A stretch of 64,000 nt of DNA from Sphingobacteriales bacterium (GTDB taxonomy: Bacteria > Bacteroidota > Bacteroidia > Chitinophagales > Chitinophagaceae), in assembly GCA_016219985.1 (NCBI GenBank), contig JACRJO010000032.1, positions 310,001-374,000 of the forward strand, given 5' to 3'. Below the pieces are notes generated by a model, which did no database searches, had not been told where the DNA came from, and saw nothing but the letters and a program-made list of their open reading frames with translations. The number at the start of each line of letters is the position of its first letter. Positions within the stretch are counted from its first letter, which is position 1. The position numbers and the translations under genes were made by a program. Positions 43,116 to 51,279 of the stretch are shown piece after piece.

Positions 43116-45707
43116 TTAAAAGCGTAAGGTCATGCTGGCAAAGAAATTCACCCCATAGGCATAATATAATTTCGGGGGAAATTTGCCAACCTGCACCGGG
43201 TCGGTGGAAGACAGTTGCGCCGCATAACGCAATTGCTCAAACCCGCCGGTAACAATATCCTGGCTGTTCAGGATATTATTTACCCCCACGTTAAATACCA
43301 GGTAGGTCGGTTTTTTATTCACCTCAAAATCCTTCGGCAGTTTCCAGGAATAGCCGCCAAAGAAATCAAGGGTGTATTGTGCATCAAACTTTGTCTGGTT
43401 GAAGATCTCATTCCAGGCATCGCTTTTCTGCTCCACAAACTGCAGGGCATCCCAGGTTCGGCGCAGGGGATTCATACTGAGGTAGGATTTATCAAAATAA
43501 TTACCGGTAAGGCTGATAAACCAGAATTTGGGGGACCGGTAGTTAAGGCCCAGGCTATAGGCTTCCATCGGGGTGGAAGGGAGCCTGAAGTTTTCCGCGT
43601 AAATAAGCTGCCTTCCCAGAACGGAAGCGCTGTTATCCACGGTCACGGTCGCATTTTGCTTACTGTCGTAGTAGTAACGGCCAAGAGCAGCCGCCGCATT
43701 CACGGTAAGCGTGGAGCTCAGTTTGGCCTCGATGCCGAATTCCCCGCCGAAGTGCAGTTTATCAATCCCGTTGATCGCATAGTTTACAAAATTCTGTTTT
43801 TCGTCATGGTAGAATGACATCACATCCAGTCCATCCTGGAAACGGGTATAATAACCACTCAGCCTGATCTTGAATTTGGGCGCATTCATGAGATAGCCGC
43901 CTTCCATGGTCTGGATGATCTCACTCTTTACATTGTCCTGCTGGCTGTTCCGGGTACGGGGAGATATATATACATTCTCGAAATAAGGAGCGCGGGTCTG
44001 GTAAGCGCCGTTGATAAAAACATAATTCCGCCCGTCGATCTTGTAGGTTACACCGCCTTTCACGGCATAATCGGTAAACGTGTTGACCGTTCCCTTTCCC
44101 TTTGAATTATCGGGGAACAGGCCATTGCGGGTATTACCATCCCGGTGAAACTGGGTATAGGACAGGTTACCGGCCAGGAAGAAATCCACTTTACTGAACC
44201 GGAACAGGCCCTGGGCCCATCCGGCAACGCGGGATACATTGATATTATAGTCATATCCGAATCGATCTCCTTTATAAAGGATCCGGTTGGGCTGGTCGAG
44301 ATCATACTGGTTGGCAGCGTTATCTACCGGGTAGTCCCTTTCCGCAAACTGGTTCACATTTACATAAAATTGCCCGCCAAGCAGGTCATCCACTTTTTTG
44401 TAGTAATGATTGTTCTGCTGCTGGTAAGAAGCCCCGGCGGTGAAATCAATAAAGTCGCTGAATTTGGTGTTGAGCACGGAGTTCACATTGAAGCGGGTCG
44501 TGTTGATCACCCTTTCTTCAATGATATAACGGGAACGGAGACCGCTAACATTGTTACCGGGGATACCGTTGGCATCTGCAATCGTGGCATAACTGGCCCG
44601 GTTGACATTATAGAGATTCTGCCAGTTGATCTGTCGGTAACTGATATCATTCTTCATCAGGTCGTAGAGCTGTTGCCCCTGTGAAGGGTCGGTGGAACTG
44701 GCCCAGGTGGAAGTATAACTCGGCAGGTAGCGGTAATAATCCGGGCGCGGATCCGCCGCATTGTACCAGTCAAATGCGGTTACACTCCGGTTCCCAAAAG
44801 AATAACCGGCCGCGGTGGTCAGTGTGGTCTTATTATTAATACGGTAATCATGGGTCAGGATCAGCACCGGCTGGTGGGTTTTACCGATACTGGCATTTCT
44901 TTTCCTGCCATTCTGGTAACCCCAGTTGGGATTGTAATAATTGGTGCCTGCGAGGTCCAGCATTTCCTGGACCGCTGCCCCCTGGCGCCCGTTTTCTGTT
45001 GGCGCGCCAAAAGCGGTCAGGGACAAGAGGTGTTTTTGATTAATGCGTTTGTCCACCGCCGCGAAATAACCCCAGCCATCATAATAAGTGCCGGGCACAT
45101 AGCCTTCCCCGGCCCAGCGGCGGCTGCCGCTCAGGGAAAAAGCCCATCCTTTTTTGCTGATCCCCGTGGAATGGGTCAGCATGATCCGGTTATTATAATT
45201 CCGGTTGGATGCCGCATAACTGATGCTGGTTTGCGCCCTTTGTTTGCTGGCCCTCGAATCAATATTGGTATTGCCGCCGATATCGCCGAATGTAAATGTG
45301 TTGTTACGCAATCCCCAGGAAACATCCCGGTTGCGCATCACATCATTCAGGCCGCCCCATAAACCGAATGGCGTAAACCCGTTGTCGAGGTTATCCATGG
45401 GGATACCGTTCATGTAAGTGCTGAAAAGATCATTGTCATATCCGCGGATCCGGAACCGGACCGCGCTGAAATTAAAAGAAGCGGCGGAATAAAAAGGATC
45501 CCTCCCGGCTGTCAGCAGGGAAGAAATATTCTGGTTGCCGCCATCACCGAGGTCATTTTCATCCAGGGAAACCGTGGGAATATTATCCAGTACCCCGTCT
45601 TTTGCATCATCAATGATCGTAGTGTCTTTCTTTGCTGTGGAATCAACCTGTGCAGCAGTCACGAAGGTGACACAGAGCAGGAGCAGTAGCAGTTTGGTTT
45701 TTAGCAT
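43116..45707 (-). CDS. TonB-dependent outer-membrane receptor
   Basis: An 863-residue receptor with the signal peptide KTKLLLLLLCVTFVTAAQ. The plug domain (about 40-160) includes NIPTVSLDENDLGDGGNQNI, FRIRGYDNDLFSTYMNGIPM and FGDIGGNTNIDSRASKQRA. The long barrel that follows ends YGVNFFASMTLRF, with the terminal Phe typical of barrels. It lacks the N-terminal carboxypeptidase-like domain of SusC proteins, and no SusD gene is nearby. It is first in a minus-strand set with two DUF5689 lipoproteins and a T9SS protein. A divergent gene for an EEP-fold protein suggests uptake of a nucleic-acid or phosphoester-derived substrate. Confidence 0.92.
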   Translation of the reverse strand: MLKTKLLLLLLCVTFVTAAQVDSTAKKDTTIIDDAKDGVLDNIPTVSLDENDLGDGGNQNISSLLTAGRDPFYSAASFNFSAVRFRIRGYDNDLFSTYMNGIPMDNLDNGFTPFGLWGGLNDVMRNRDVSWGLRNNTFTFGDIGGNTNIDSRASKQRAQTSISYAASNRNYNNRIMLTHSTGISKKGWAFSLSGSRRWAGEGYVPGTYYDGWGYFAAVDKRINQKHLLSLTAFGAPTENGRQGAAVQEMLDLAGTNYYNPNWGYQNGRKRNASIGKTHQPVLILTHDYRINNKTTLTTAAGYSFGNRSVTAFDWYNAADPRPDYYRYLPSYTSTWASSTDPSQGQQLYDLMKNDISYRQINWQNLYNVNRASYATIADANGIPGNNVSGLRSRYIIEERVINTTRFNVNSVLNTKFSDFIDFTAGASYQQQNNHYYKKVDDLLGGQFYVNVNQFAERDYPVDNAANQYDLDQPNRILYKGDRFGYDYNINVSRVAGWAQGLFRFSKVDFFLAGNLSYTQFHRDGNTRNGLFPDNSKGKGTVNTFTDYAVKGGVTYKIDGRNYVFINGAYQTRAPYFENVYISPRTRNSQQDNVKSEIIQTMEGGYLMNAPKFKIRLSGYYTRFQDGLDVMSFYHDEKQNFVNYAINGIDKLHFGGEFGIEAKLSSTLTVNAAAALGRYYYDSKQNATVTVDNSASVLGRQLIYAENFRLPSTPMEAYSLGLNYRSPKFWFISLTGNYFDKSYLSMNPLRRTWDALQFVEQKSDAWNEIFNQTKFDAQYTLDFFGGYSWKLPKDFEVNKKPTYLVFNVGVNNILNSQDIVTGGFEQLRYAAQLSSTDPVQVGKFPPKLYYAYGVNFFASMTLRF

Positions 45708-45837
45708 GACATATTTTTTAAACGAAAAACAAAATTAGTGAGTATATACCTGGCATTATAAAAAAAGTATAAACACATAATAATTTATTAACAGGCAACG
45801 ATGTCTTTTTTAATATTCCGCGCATGCAATGTTTCAG

Positions 45838-45845
45838 TATGTTTG
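45838..45845 (+). promoter_or_regulatory. -7 box for the second EEP gene
   Basis: TATGTTTG fits TAnnTTTG. It lies 19 bp upstream of ATG 45865 and inside the longer frame, which supports the later start. The -33 region is T-rich but not consensus. Confidence 0.45.
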
Positions 45846-45864
45846 TATTCGTTATACCCATGAT

Positions 45865-46923
45865 ATGAACAGAATCACCATCGTATTTTTCCTGTTGATA
45901 AGTTGCATTTCCCTGTCCGCCCAGAAAAAAGAATACAAAAGCGCGGTCATCGCTTTTTATAACCTGGAAAACCTGTATGATACGGTGGACAACACGATGA
46001 CCAATGATGAGGAGTTTCTCCCGAAGGGTGACCGGAATTATGGAACGGCGATTTACCTCAACAAGCTAACTAAACTCGCTACTGTCATCTCGCAAATCGG
46101 CACCGAACTCAACCCCGACGGGCCGGCCATCCTCGGCGTGGCGGAAGTGGAAAACGATACCGTACTCAATGACCTGGTACATCAGCCATTGCTCGTCAAA
46201 AAAAATTATAAAATCGTTCACTACGATTCAAAAGATATCCGGGGGGTGGATGTAGGGCTTTTGTACAACCCGCTTTATTTTACCGTAGAAGCCAGTGATA
46301 AATTATTTGTACCCTTGCCCGGAGGTTCCAAAGACGCTTTTTTTACGCGGGATATTCTTTGGGTAAAGGGCAAACTCGGGGGAGAGACGATACATATTTA
46401 TGTCAACCACTGGCCCAGCCGCAGCGGCGGGGAGGCCCGGAGTGCGCCGGCCCGGAATGCCGCGGCACAGGTATGCCGGCACCATATGGATTCCATTGCC
46501 AAAGAGGAACCCGGGGCCAAAGTGATTGTAATGGGTGACCTGAATGATGATCCCATTAACGAGAGTGTGGCGGGAATTATCAACGCAAAGGGGAAAATAA
46601 AGGATGTGCGCCCGGGTGGAATGTTCAATCCCTGGGTGGAGCTCTATAAAAAAGGGATCGGCACCCTGGCCTACCAGGACGCCTGGGGTTTATTTGACCA
46701 GATTCTTATTTCGGCGGCCTGGCTGAATAAGAACCAGCCGGGTTTCTTCTATTACCAGCAACATATCTTTAATAAAGAATACCTCGTGGAGAACCAGGGC
46801 CGCTATAAAGGATACCCGATGCGCACCTGGGACGGGAATACCTACCGCGGGGGATACAGCGATCACTTCCCCACTTACCTGTTACTTTTAAAGGAAGTGC
46901 AGCCGGCCAAAAAAGGATTCTGA
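45865..46923 (+). CDS. Exported endonuclease/exonuclease/phosphatase-fold protein
   Basis: A 352-residue protein with the signal peptide NRITIVFFLLISCISLSAQ. The EEP domain fills the rest: AVIAFYNLENLYDTVDNTMT (Asn and Glu ligands), ILGVAEVENDTVL, IHIYVNHWPSRSGGE (catalytic His), VIVMGDLNDDP, and the final GGYSDHFPTYLLL. It has no T9SS tail, unlike the EEP protein at 36236, so it may stay periplasmic or be a lipoprotein-like anchored form. ATG 45865 is chosen over 45829 because it starts the signal peptide and lies just after a -7 box. It is divergent from the TonB receptor gene. Confidence 0.88.
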   Translation: MNRITIVFFLLISCISLSAQKKEYKSAVIAFYNLENLYDTVDNTMTNDEEFLPKGDRNYGTAIYLNKLTKLATVISQIGTELNPDGPAILGVAEVENDTVLNDLVHQPLLVKKNYKIVHYDSKDIRGVDVGLLYNPLYFTVEASDKLFVPLPGGSKDAFFTRDILWVKGKLGGETIHIYVNHWPSRSGGEARSAPARNAAAQVCRHHMDSIAKEEPGAKVIVMGDLNDDPINESVAGIINAKGKIKDVRPGGMFNPWVELYKKGIGTLAYQDAWGLFDQILISAAWLNKNQPGFFYYQQHIFNKEYLVENQGRYKGYPMRTWDGNTYRGGYSDHFPTYLLLLKEVQPAKKGF

Positions 46924-46997
46924 TTTAAACAACTCGTATTCAGCCATTTATTCAATAAATGGCGCAGCCGGAATTCCTGAAATTTACAGGGAACCGC

Positions 46998-47030
46998 TTT
47001 ACCGATTCTGGCTGGAAACTCCTATCTTTG
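46998..47030 (+). promoter_or_regulatory. Promoter of the rpsF-rpsR-rplI operon
   Basis: TTTA (46998-47001), a 21-bp spacer and TATCTTTG (47023-47030). The leader of about 80 nt contains an AATCTG...CAGATT hairpin at 47039-47056 and a GC-rich segment that could bind S6:S18. No specific motif is claimed. Confidence 0.55.
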
Positions 47031-47118
47031 CCGCCCCAAATCTGTATTCGCAGATTCTTTCCGCCCTGCGGATTGTCCAATGGGATAAATCGAATTTAAT
47101 AACCAAAAAAACAGGTAA

Positions 47119-47475
47119 ATGAACAATTACGAATTGATGGTGATTTTTACCCCTGTTTTGAGCGATGATGAGTTCAAAGCTGAGCAGAAGAAATATGCGA
47201 AGCTGGTAACCGATGCCGGTGGCTCTGTCGTGGCTGAAAACCCCTGGGGACTGAAATCACTTGCGTATCCGATCCAGAAAAAGACAACCGGTCTGTACTG
47301 GGTATTGGAGTACACTGCGCAATCCGACTTCAATGAGAAGCTGAAAATCCAGCTTCTGCGTGACGAGAGCGTGCTCCGTCATTTATGCACTAAACTCGAT
47401 AAATACGCCGTCGAGTACAATGCCAAAAAGAAAAGTGGTGTAAAAACAGGAACCGAAAAAGCAGTGGAGGCTTAA
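47119..47475 (+). CDS. rpsF: 30S ribosomal protein S6
   Basis: The 118-residue S6 protein binds S18 on the 30S platform. Signature segments are [40 protein letters not shown] and [18 protein letters not shown], with a basic, glutamate-rich tail. It is the first gene of the S6-S18-L9 operon. No ssb gene lies between S6 and S18, the usual layout in this phylum. Confidence 0.96.
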   Translation: MNNYELMVIFTPVLSDDEFKAEQKKYAKLVTDAGGSVVAENPWGLKSLAYPIQKKTTGLYWVLEYTAQSDFNEKLKIQLLRDESVLRHLCTKLDKYAVEYNAKKKSGVKTGTEKAVEA

Positions 47476-47479
47476 TCAG

Positions 47480-47743
47480 ATGGCAAAAAATGAAATAAAA
47501 TACCTGACCGCCATTAAAAGCGACAAACGCGTTAAGAAATTCTGCCGCTTTAAAAAATATGGCATCCGCTACATCGATTATAAAGATGTGGAGTTCCTGA
47601 AAAAGTTCCTGAACGAGCAGGGTAAATTACTGCCCCGCCGCCTGTCCGGTAACAGCCTGAAATACCAGCGCAAGGTTTCCGACGCGGTGAAAAAAGCCCG
47701 CCAGATGGCTTTATTGCCTTATGTAACAGATCTTTTAAAATAA
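47480..47743 (+). CDS. rpsR: 30S ribosomal protein S18
   Basis: The 87-residue S18 has the core [39 protein letters not shown] and [14 protein letters not shown], all standard. It starts 4 bp after rpsF. The 71-nt gap to rplI contains two small hairpins (CCCGT/ACGGG near 47756 and CAGTCC/GGACTG near 47773), which may tune rplI expression. Confidence 0.97.
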   Translation: MAKNEIKYLTAIKSDKRVKKFCRFKKYGIRYIDYKDVEFLKKFLNEQGKLLPRRLSGNSLKYQRKVSDAVKKARQMALLPYVTDLLK

Positions 47744-47814
47744 CCTCACCCTAATCCCGTATGTACGGGTGACAGTCCTGCTGAAGGACTGGGTTGGTGA
47801 ACAAAAAGAAAACA

Positions 47815-48261
47815 ATGGAAGTAATATTAATTCAAGACGTAGATAACCTGGGCGGTGTGAATGAAGTGGTGAAAGTAAAGAACGGCTATGCCCGTAATTA
47901 CTTGTTGCCCCGCCAGCTGGCCGTGGAGAACAGTCCCAGCAACAAGAAGCAACTGGAAGAACGTTTAAAGCAGGTGCGTAAGAAAGAAGAAAAAATGCTG
48001 GCCGAGATCAACAGCGTAATCGCCAAACTGAACGAAGCGCCCATTAAACTGGGAGCCAAGACCGGTACCAGCGGTAAAATTTTCGGAAGCATTACCTCCC
48101 TGCAGCTGAGCCGTGCGATCCGTGAACAAAGAGGTTATACGATTGACCGGAGAAAGATCACGATCCCGGAAGATTTAAAAGAACTCGGTACGTATAAAGC
48201 GACTATTGATTTCGGCAGCGGTAAATCCACTGAGGTCGAGATTGAAGTGGTGGCTGAGTAA
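47815..48261 (+). CDS. rplI: 50S ribosomal protein L9
   Basis: A 148-residue L9 with the N-terminal RNA-binding domain MEVILIQDVDNLGGVNEVV, KNGYARNYLLPRQLA, a long connecting helix and the C-terminal domain with GKIFGSITSLQLSRAI and TYKATIDFGSGKSTEVEI. The frame opens seven codons earlier, but MEVILIQD is the family start. A strong terminator at 48397 ends the operon, after an AGCT-type repeat. Confidence 0.96.
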   Translation: MEVILIQDVDNLGGVNEVVKVKNGYARNYLLPRQLAVENSPSNKKQLEERLKQVRKKEEKMLAEINSVIAKLNEAPIKLGAKTGTSGKIFGSITSLQLSRAIREQRGYTIDRRKITIPEDLKELGTYKATIDFGSGKSTEVEIEVVAE

Positions 48262-48279
48262 GAAGGCTAATAGAATAGC

Positions 48280-48345
48280 TATTAGCTTTTAGCTATCAGC
48301 CTTTAGCTGAGAGACCGGTAGTTCGATGGCTAACTCCGGGGCCGG
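48280..48345. repeat. AGCT-type repeat, AT-rich variant
   Basis: TAGCTTTTAGCTATCAGCCT units are followed by GAGAGACCGGTAGTTCGATG and CTAACTCCGG, the same tail as in the copies at 37484 and 37682. The rest of 48262-48632 holds a terminator and the RRM gene leader. Confidence 0.6.
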
Positions 48346-48396
48346 AAGCTCCCCAATTCCAGAAAGTGACCATGTGAATGTAACATAACATCGTTC

Positions 48397-48421
48397 AAAG
48401 CCCTCCCCGGAGGGCTTTTTT
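48397..48421 (+). terminator. Terminator of the ribosomal protein operon
   Basis: AAAGCCCTCC pairs with GGAGGGCTTT, followed by more T residues. Confidence 0.85.
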
Positions 48422-48632
48422 CGTTAAATTGATCTTACCAATTCATTATCAGCTATTTAACCGACCTATACCCCGGTCAAAGAAAAAATATTACCCGGAC
48501 ATGAAAAAATCCGTTATTTTGTCTTGCTTTTGGTGCTCTTTCAGTTTTACAAGTCCTGAACGATTCGAGAAACGGTAGAATGTTCATTGGGTACTGTTAC
48601 TGTTGACACTTTTATTTTTAAAAAATCTCAAA

Positions 48633-49019
48633 ATGAACATTTACGTAGGAAACCTCAGTTGGAACCTGAAAGATCAGGATTTATCTAACCTTTTTGCAAC
48701 ACACGGCGAAGTATCTTCCGCCAAGATTGTTACCGACAAATTCACCAACCGCAGCAAGGGTTTTGGGTTTGTTGAAATGCCGAACGACGACCAGGCCCAG
48801 GCCGCTATTGCAGCGTTGAATGGCACGGAAGTCGATGGCCGTAACATTGTCGTAAACGAAAGTCGTCCGAAACCCGAAGGTGGCGGCGGCGGCGGATTCA
48901 AGAAAAGAAGCTTCGGCAGCGGCGGCGGTGGCGGCTACAAAGGCGGCAGCGGCGGCGGATTCAAAAAAGGCGGCGGCGGATTCAACCGCGACCGTGGCGG
49001 ATACAGCAACGATTATTAA
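48633..49019 (+). CDS. RRM-domain RNA-binding protein with glycine-rich tail
   Basis: A 128-residue protein. Residues 1-80 form an RNA recognition motif with RNP2 in NIYVGNLSW and RNP1 in KGFGFVEMP. The C-terminal 45 residues are Gly, Lys and Arg rich, ending GGYSNDY. This resembles the cyanobacterial and Bacteroidota Rbp family of small RNA chaperones, which may fill the place of Hfq. The 5' leader after the previous terminator is about 210 nt, long enough for cold-shock-type control. The frame opens 10 codons earlier, but MNIYVGNLSW is the family start. Confidence 0.93.
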   Translation: MNIYVGNLSWNLKDQDLSNLFATHGEVSSAKIVTDKFTNRSKGFGFVEMPNDDQAQAAIAALNGTEVDGRNIVVNESRPKPEGGGGGGFKKRSFGSGGGGGYKGGSGGGFKKGGGGFNRDRGGYSNDY

Positions 49020-49042
49020 TACATCAGCCTTTGAATAAATTG

Positions 49043-49077
49043 AAAGTCTGGTCAGTTGTTGACCAGACTTTTTTTAT
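49043..49077 (+). terminator. Terminator after the RRM gene
   Basis: AAAGTCTGGTC and GACCAGACTTT form an 11-bp stem followed by a T tract. Confidence 0.88.
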
Positions 49078-49355
49078 TTATTGAATATTACGGACAGCCA
49101 GGGCATTTACAATTCTTCCAATATGGGTTGATCAGCCCCGTGAAAATTTCGAAAAAACTAAAAATTCCTAACAGCCTGTAAACCGGCATCCATATATCCC
49201 TGCATCCGGCAAAACCAGCCAGTCCTTATCTTTTTCGTTTTCAACAGCTTGTCGATCCGGCCTGTAAGAGTCTCCCTTTAGTTCTCCCAAGTTTCCCCGG
49301 CGCGCTTCAATAGTTATAGAGACTTCTCCATACCATGGTATAGATTGAGACGTAC

Positions 49356-49401
49356 CATGTTCGGGGTTAAAGCGCATCCATGCGCTTTAACCCCGAACAT
49401 G
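49356..49401. repeat. Perfect 22-bp inverted repeat with a 2-nt loop
   Basis: Left arm 49356-49377 and right arm 49380-49401 are exact reverse complements; the core is GGGGTTAAAGCGCAT. An outer, imperfect ATACCAT/ATGGTAT pair (49330-49336, 49421-49427) extends symmetry to about 100 nt. No T tract follows. Confidence 0.85.
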
Positions 49402-49613
49402 CCCTGGAGATGGCACGGCGATGGTATTGGGAAGGTATATAGGAAGCAGGTAAGGGACATTATGAGCAACGAGCTTTGAGTTTCGGGCCTCATCCAATAA
49501 TTAAATGTAATTGCCACTACCTGATCTTACAAATAACGTGAATTTTGCCGGCTCCATTGTCCGTAGTGTTCTCCTTACTCTTCCTAAAAAAAGAAAACTG
49601 TATCGGCTGCTGG

Positions 49614-49632
49614 CCTGAGCCTGTGGCTCAGG
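49614..49632. repeat. CCTGAGCC hairpin, copy 1
   Basis: CCTGAGCC-TGT-GGCTCAGG. A second copy with loop ACA is at 49848-49866. No T tract follows. Confidence 0.75.
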
Positions 49633-49763
49633 TCCGTCATAACAAGCTCAAGAAAAAATTCTATCTATGATAAGCCTGCTTTGTCTCCACCATGATAATC
49701 CCGGACACCGCTGTATTAATAATGTTCCGGTCTTTCCACGATTCCTGCATTTCCCTGCTATTT

Positions 49764-49902
49764 GTAGTGTTCTCATTTCTCTTCCTAAAAATAAGTAAAT
49801 TGAACCGACTGTTCCTGATGGTGCTGGAACACTTCAAACAGCGGGGACCTGAGCCACAGGCTCAGGCCAGCAACTTTACTGTTGAAGGGGCGGGAACACT
49901 AC
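49764..49902. repeat. GTAGTGTTC-bounded palindromic element (139 nt)
   Basis: It is bounded by GTAGTGTTC and GAACACTAC. It contains CTTCCTAAAAATAAG and GACTGTTCCTGA segments, and a CCTGAGCC hairpin at 49848-49866. A diverged left half lies at 49563-49632 and a diverged inner and right part at 50821-50891. No transposase is present; it is compatible with a MITE-like element. Confidence 0.65.
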
Positions 49903-49924
49903 AGACAGCTGGGCAGAAAGAATA

Positions 49925-50734
49925 TCAAAATCCAATAAATCCAATATAATTGAATTGATAAAAATCAAGTTCTTTAAAACTGGCCAACATGCGCCCAACA
50001 ACCGCATTTAACTCTATATCAATAATAAATTTACATAAGTATGTATTTGCTTCCTGGCCTCCAAATAAATACAAGTAGATGTATTTTTCATCAGGTGACA
50101 AAAAAGCCTCTACTGGATTTTTTGCATAATATTTCTCACATAAGTTCGGGAAAAATAAATCTGAGAGCAAGCTTTTATCGACTGTATGTTTTTCTTGATT
50201 TATTGTAACTGAAAACTCAGCAATTTGTGTTACCTTATTTGTATCATAAATAAACCCATACACAGGCCTCCCTCCTATGGTCTTAACATATCGAAAATCG
50301 TACTCCATAGCTCTGATACCTGGAAGATTAGTTGAATCATACTCAATATCTCCTAAATATTCTATCCCCTTTTCCACTACGCTTATATTGATCTCTAAAG
50401 TATCCTTTCCCTCAAATGACAATTTCGCTACTCCTGTTCGCAATACCAAGCTTGAAAACTTCTGAAGATAATTTCTATTAGAAATATGACTCCATAAATT
50501 ACGACTATTCGAGTATTTATGTATGATATGGTCAATAAGAAAAGTATCAGTACAACAGCTATCCCGATAACCAAGGCGAGCACTCTTCCTGAGAGTTTCA
50601 AATGGAGCTTTGATGTCAGACTTAATTAAAGCATACTGCTTTTCAAATTCCACCTGGCCATATATAAAATTTGATTTAACAAATATTGATAGAATAAACA
50701 ATCCCAGGATAAACCCTTTCTCTGCTTTTTTCAT
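49925..50734 (-). CDS. AT-rich orphan secreted protein
   Basis: A 269-residue protein with a probable signal peptide (FILGLFILSIFVKSNFIYGQ). I recognise no domain. A CC pair (DSCCTDTFLID), a beta-rich middle (LGDIEYDSTNLPGIRAMEYD, RPVYGFIYDTNK) and a YIYLYLFGGQE segment can be seen. Composition is much more AT-rich than flanking housekeeping genes. Related palindromic elements flank it at 49764-49902 and 50821-50891. These traits suggest a horizontally acquired accessory gene. The start is well placed at ATG 50734 before the signal peptide. Confidence 0.65.
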   Translation of the reverse strand: MKKAEKGFILGLFILSIFVKSNFIYGQVEFEKQYALIKSDIKAPFETLRKSARLGYRDSCCTDTFLIDHIIHKYSNSRNLWSHISNRNYLQKFSSLVLRTGVAKLSFEGKDTLEINISVVEKGIEYLGDIEYDSTNLPGIRAMEYDFRYVKTIGGRPVYGFIYDTNKVTQIAEFSVTINQEKHTVDKSLLSDLFFPNLCEKYYAKNPVEAFLSPDEKYIYLYLFGGQEANTYLCKFIIDIELNAVVGRMLASFKELDFYQFNYIGFIGF

Positions 50735-50961
50735 ACTACTTTTTTGTATACTTAACGGACCATTGGTAATAAAAGTATCAGATTCCTTATAATGATACCC
50801 TGCTGCCCGAAGTATTTGCTTTTCTTTTCCTAAAATAAGAAAATTGCACCGACTGTTCCTGAAGATGCTGGAACACTACGAACAGCGGGGAACATATCCG
50901 GCTTTGTCTCCGGAAAGCAATGTCATTAAGTTTGGAGATTACGCAAATCGATGGGAGTGAT

Positions 50962-51037
50962 CCCCTGCCTGGCGGGGGCCGGCTGTGCCATTTGTAAGAT
51001 TCACTATGGCTGACCCACTTCCCCCGCCAGACGGGGG
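50962..51037. repeat. Pair of inverted GC hairpins
   Basis: CCCCTGCCTGGCGGGGG (50962-50978) and CCCCCGCCAGACGGGGG (51021-51037) are near-perfect reverse complements of each other (15 of 17), and each can also fold on itself. The arrangement recalls paired REP elements. Confidence 0.7.
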
Positions 51038-51062
51038 ACAATGCACATTTCCTCATTTCAAT

Positions 51063-51087
51063 TGGCGTAATAATACAGGTTCTAAAA
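51063..51087 (+). repeat. 25-nt dispersed repeat, identical to 25977-26001
   Basis: Exact copy in the same orientation. The downstream sequence is AT-rich in both places but not otherwise alike. Confidence 0.65.
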
Positions 51088-51217
51088 ATATTTCTTATTA
51101 CCCCTTCTTTACTTCCCTTAACTTATGAGTTGCCGGGAACTATGCGGTCAGGACATCCGGGCCGTAACGGATTGGTAAGGAGCCGAAGTTTTTAGAGGCA
51201 GAACGAGCTCCGCAGGA

Positions 51218-51243
51218 ACAAAAAAAGGCCGCCAAATGACGAC
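51218..51243 (-). terminator. Possible terminator after the DUF2807 gene
   Basis: A short minus-strand stem (GGTCG/CGGCC with one mismatch) is followed by seven T. The stem is weak, so this is tentative. Confidence 0.4.
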
Positions 51244-51279
51244 CTCTTTCTATTTATATACATTTTCAACAACCCACAT

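Larger units (their letters stand above)
49078..49924. other. Non-coding, palindrome-rich stretch
   Basis: It holds a perfect 22-bp inverted repeat (49356-49401), an AGCTC fragment (49463-49490), two CCTGAGCC hairpins and two copies of the GTAGTGTTC element. The short frames at 49168-49377, 49314-49517 and 49692-49949 run through these repeats and look non-coding. Confidence 0.65.
50735..51279. other. Repeat-bearing non-coding stretch
   Basis: It contains a diverged copy of the palindromic element (50821-50891), a pair of mutually inverted C5/G5 hairpins (50962-51037), the 25-nt repeat (51063-51087) and the terminator of the DUF2807 gene. I see no gene. Confidence 0.65.

Noticed and set aside
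43116..45707. SusC/SusD polysaccharide utilisation locus
   Set aside because: The receptor lacks the SusC N-terminal domain, and there is no SusD or glycoside hydrolase gene nearby.
49692..49949. 85-residue frame upstream of the orphan gene
   Set aside because: It is made of palindromic repeat sequence, including a hairpin and the GTAGTGTTC element; similar text recurs at 50821 out of any conserved frame.
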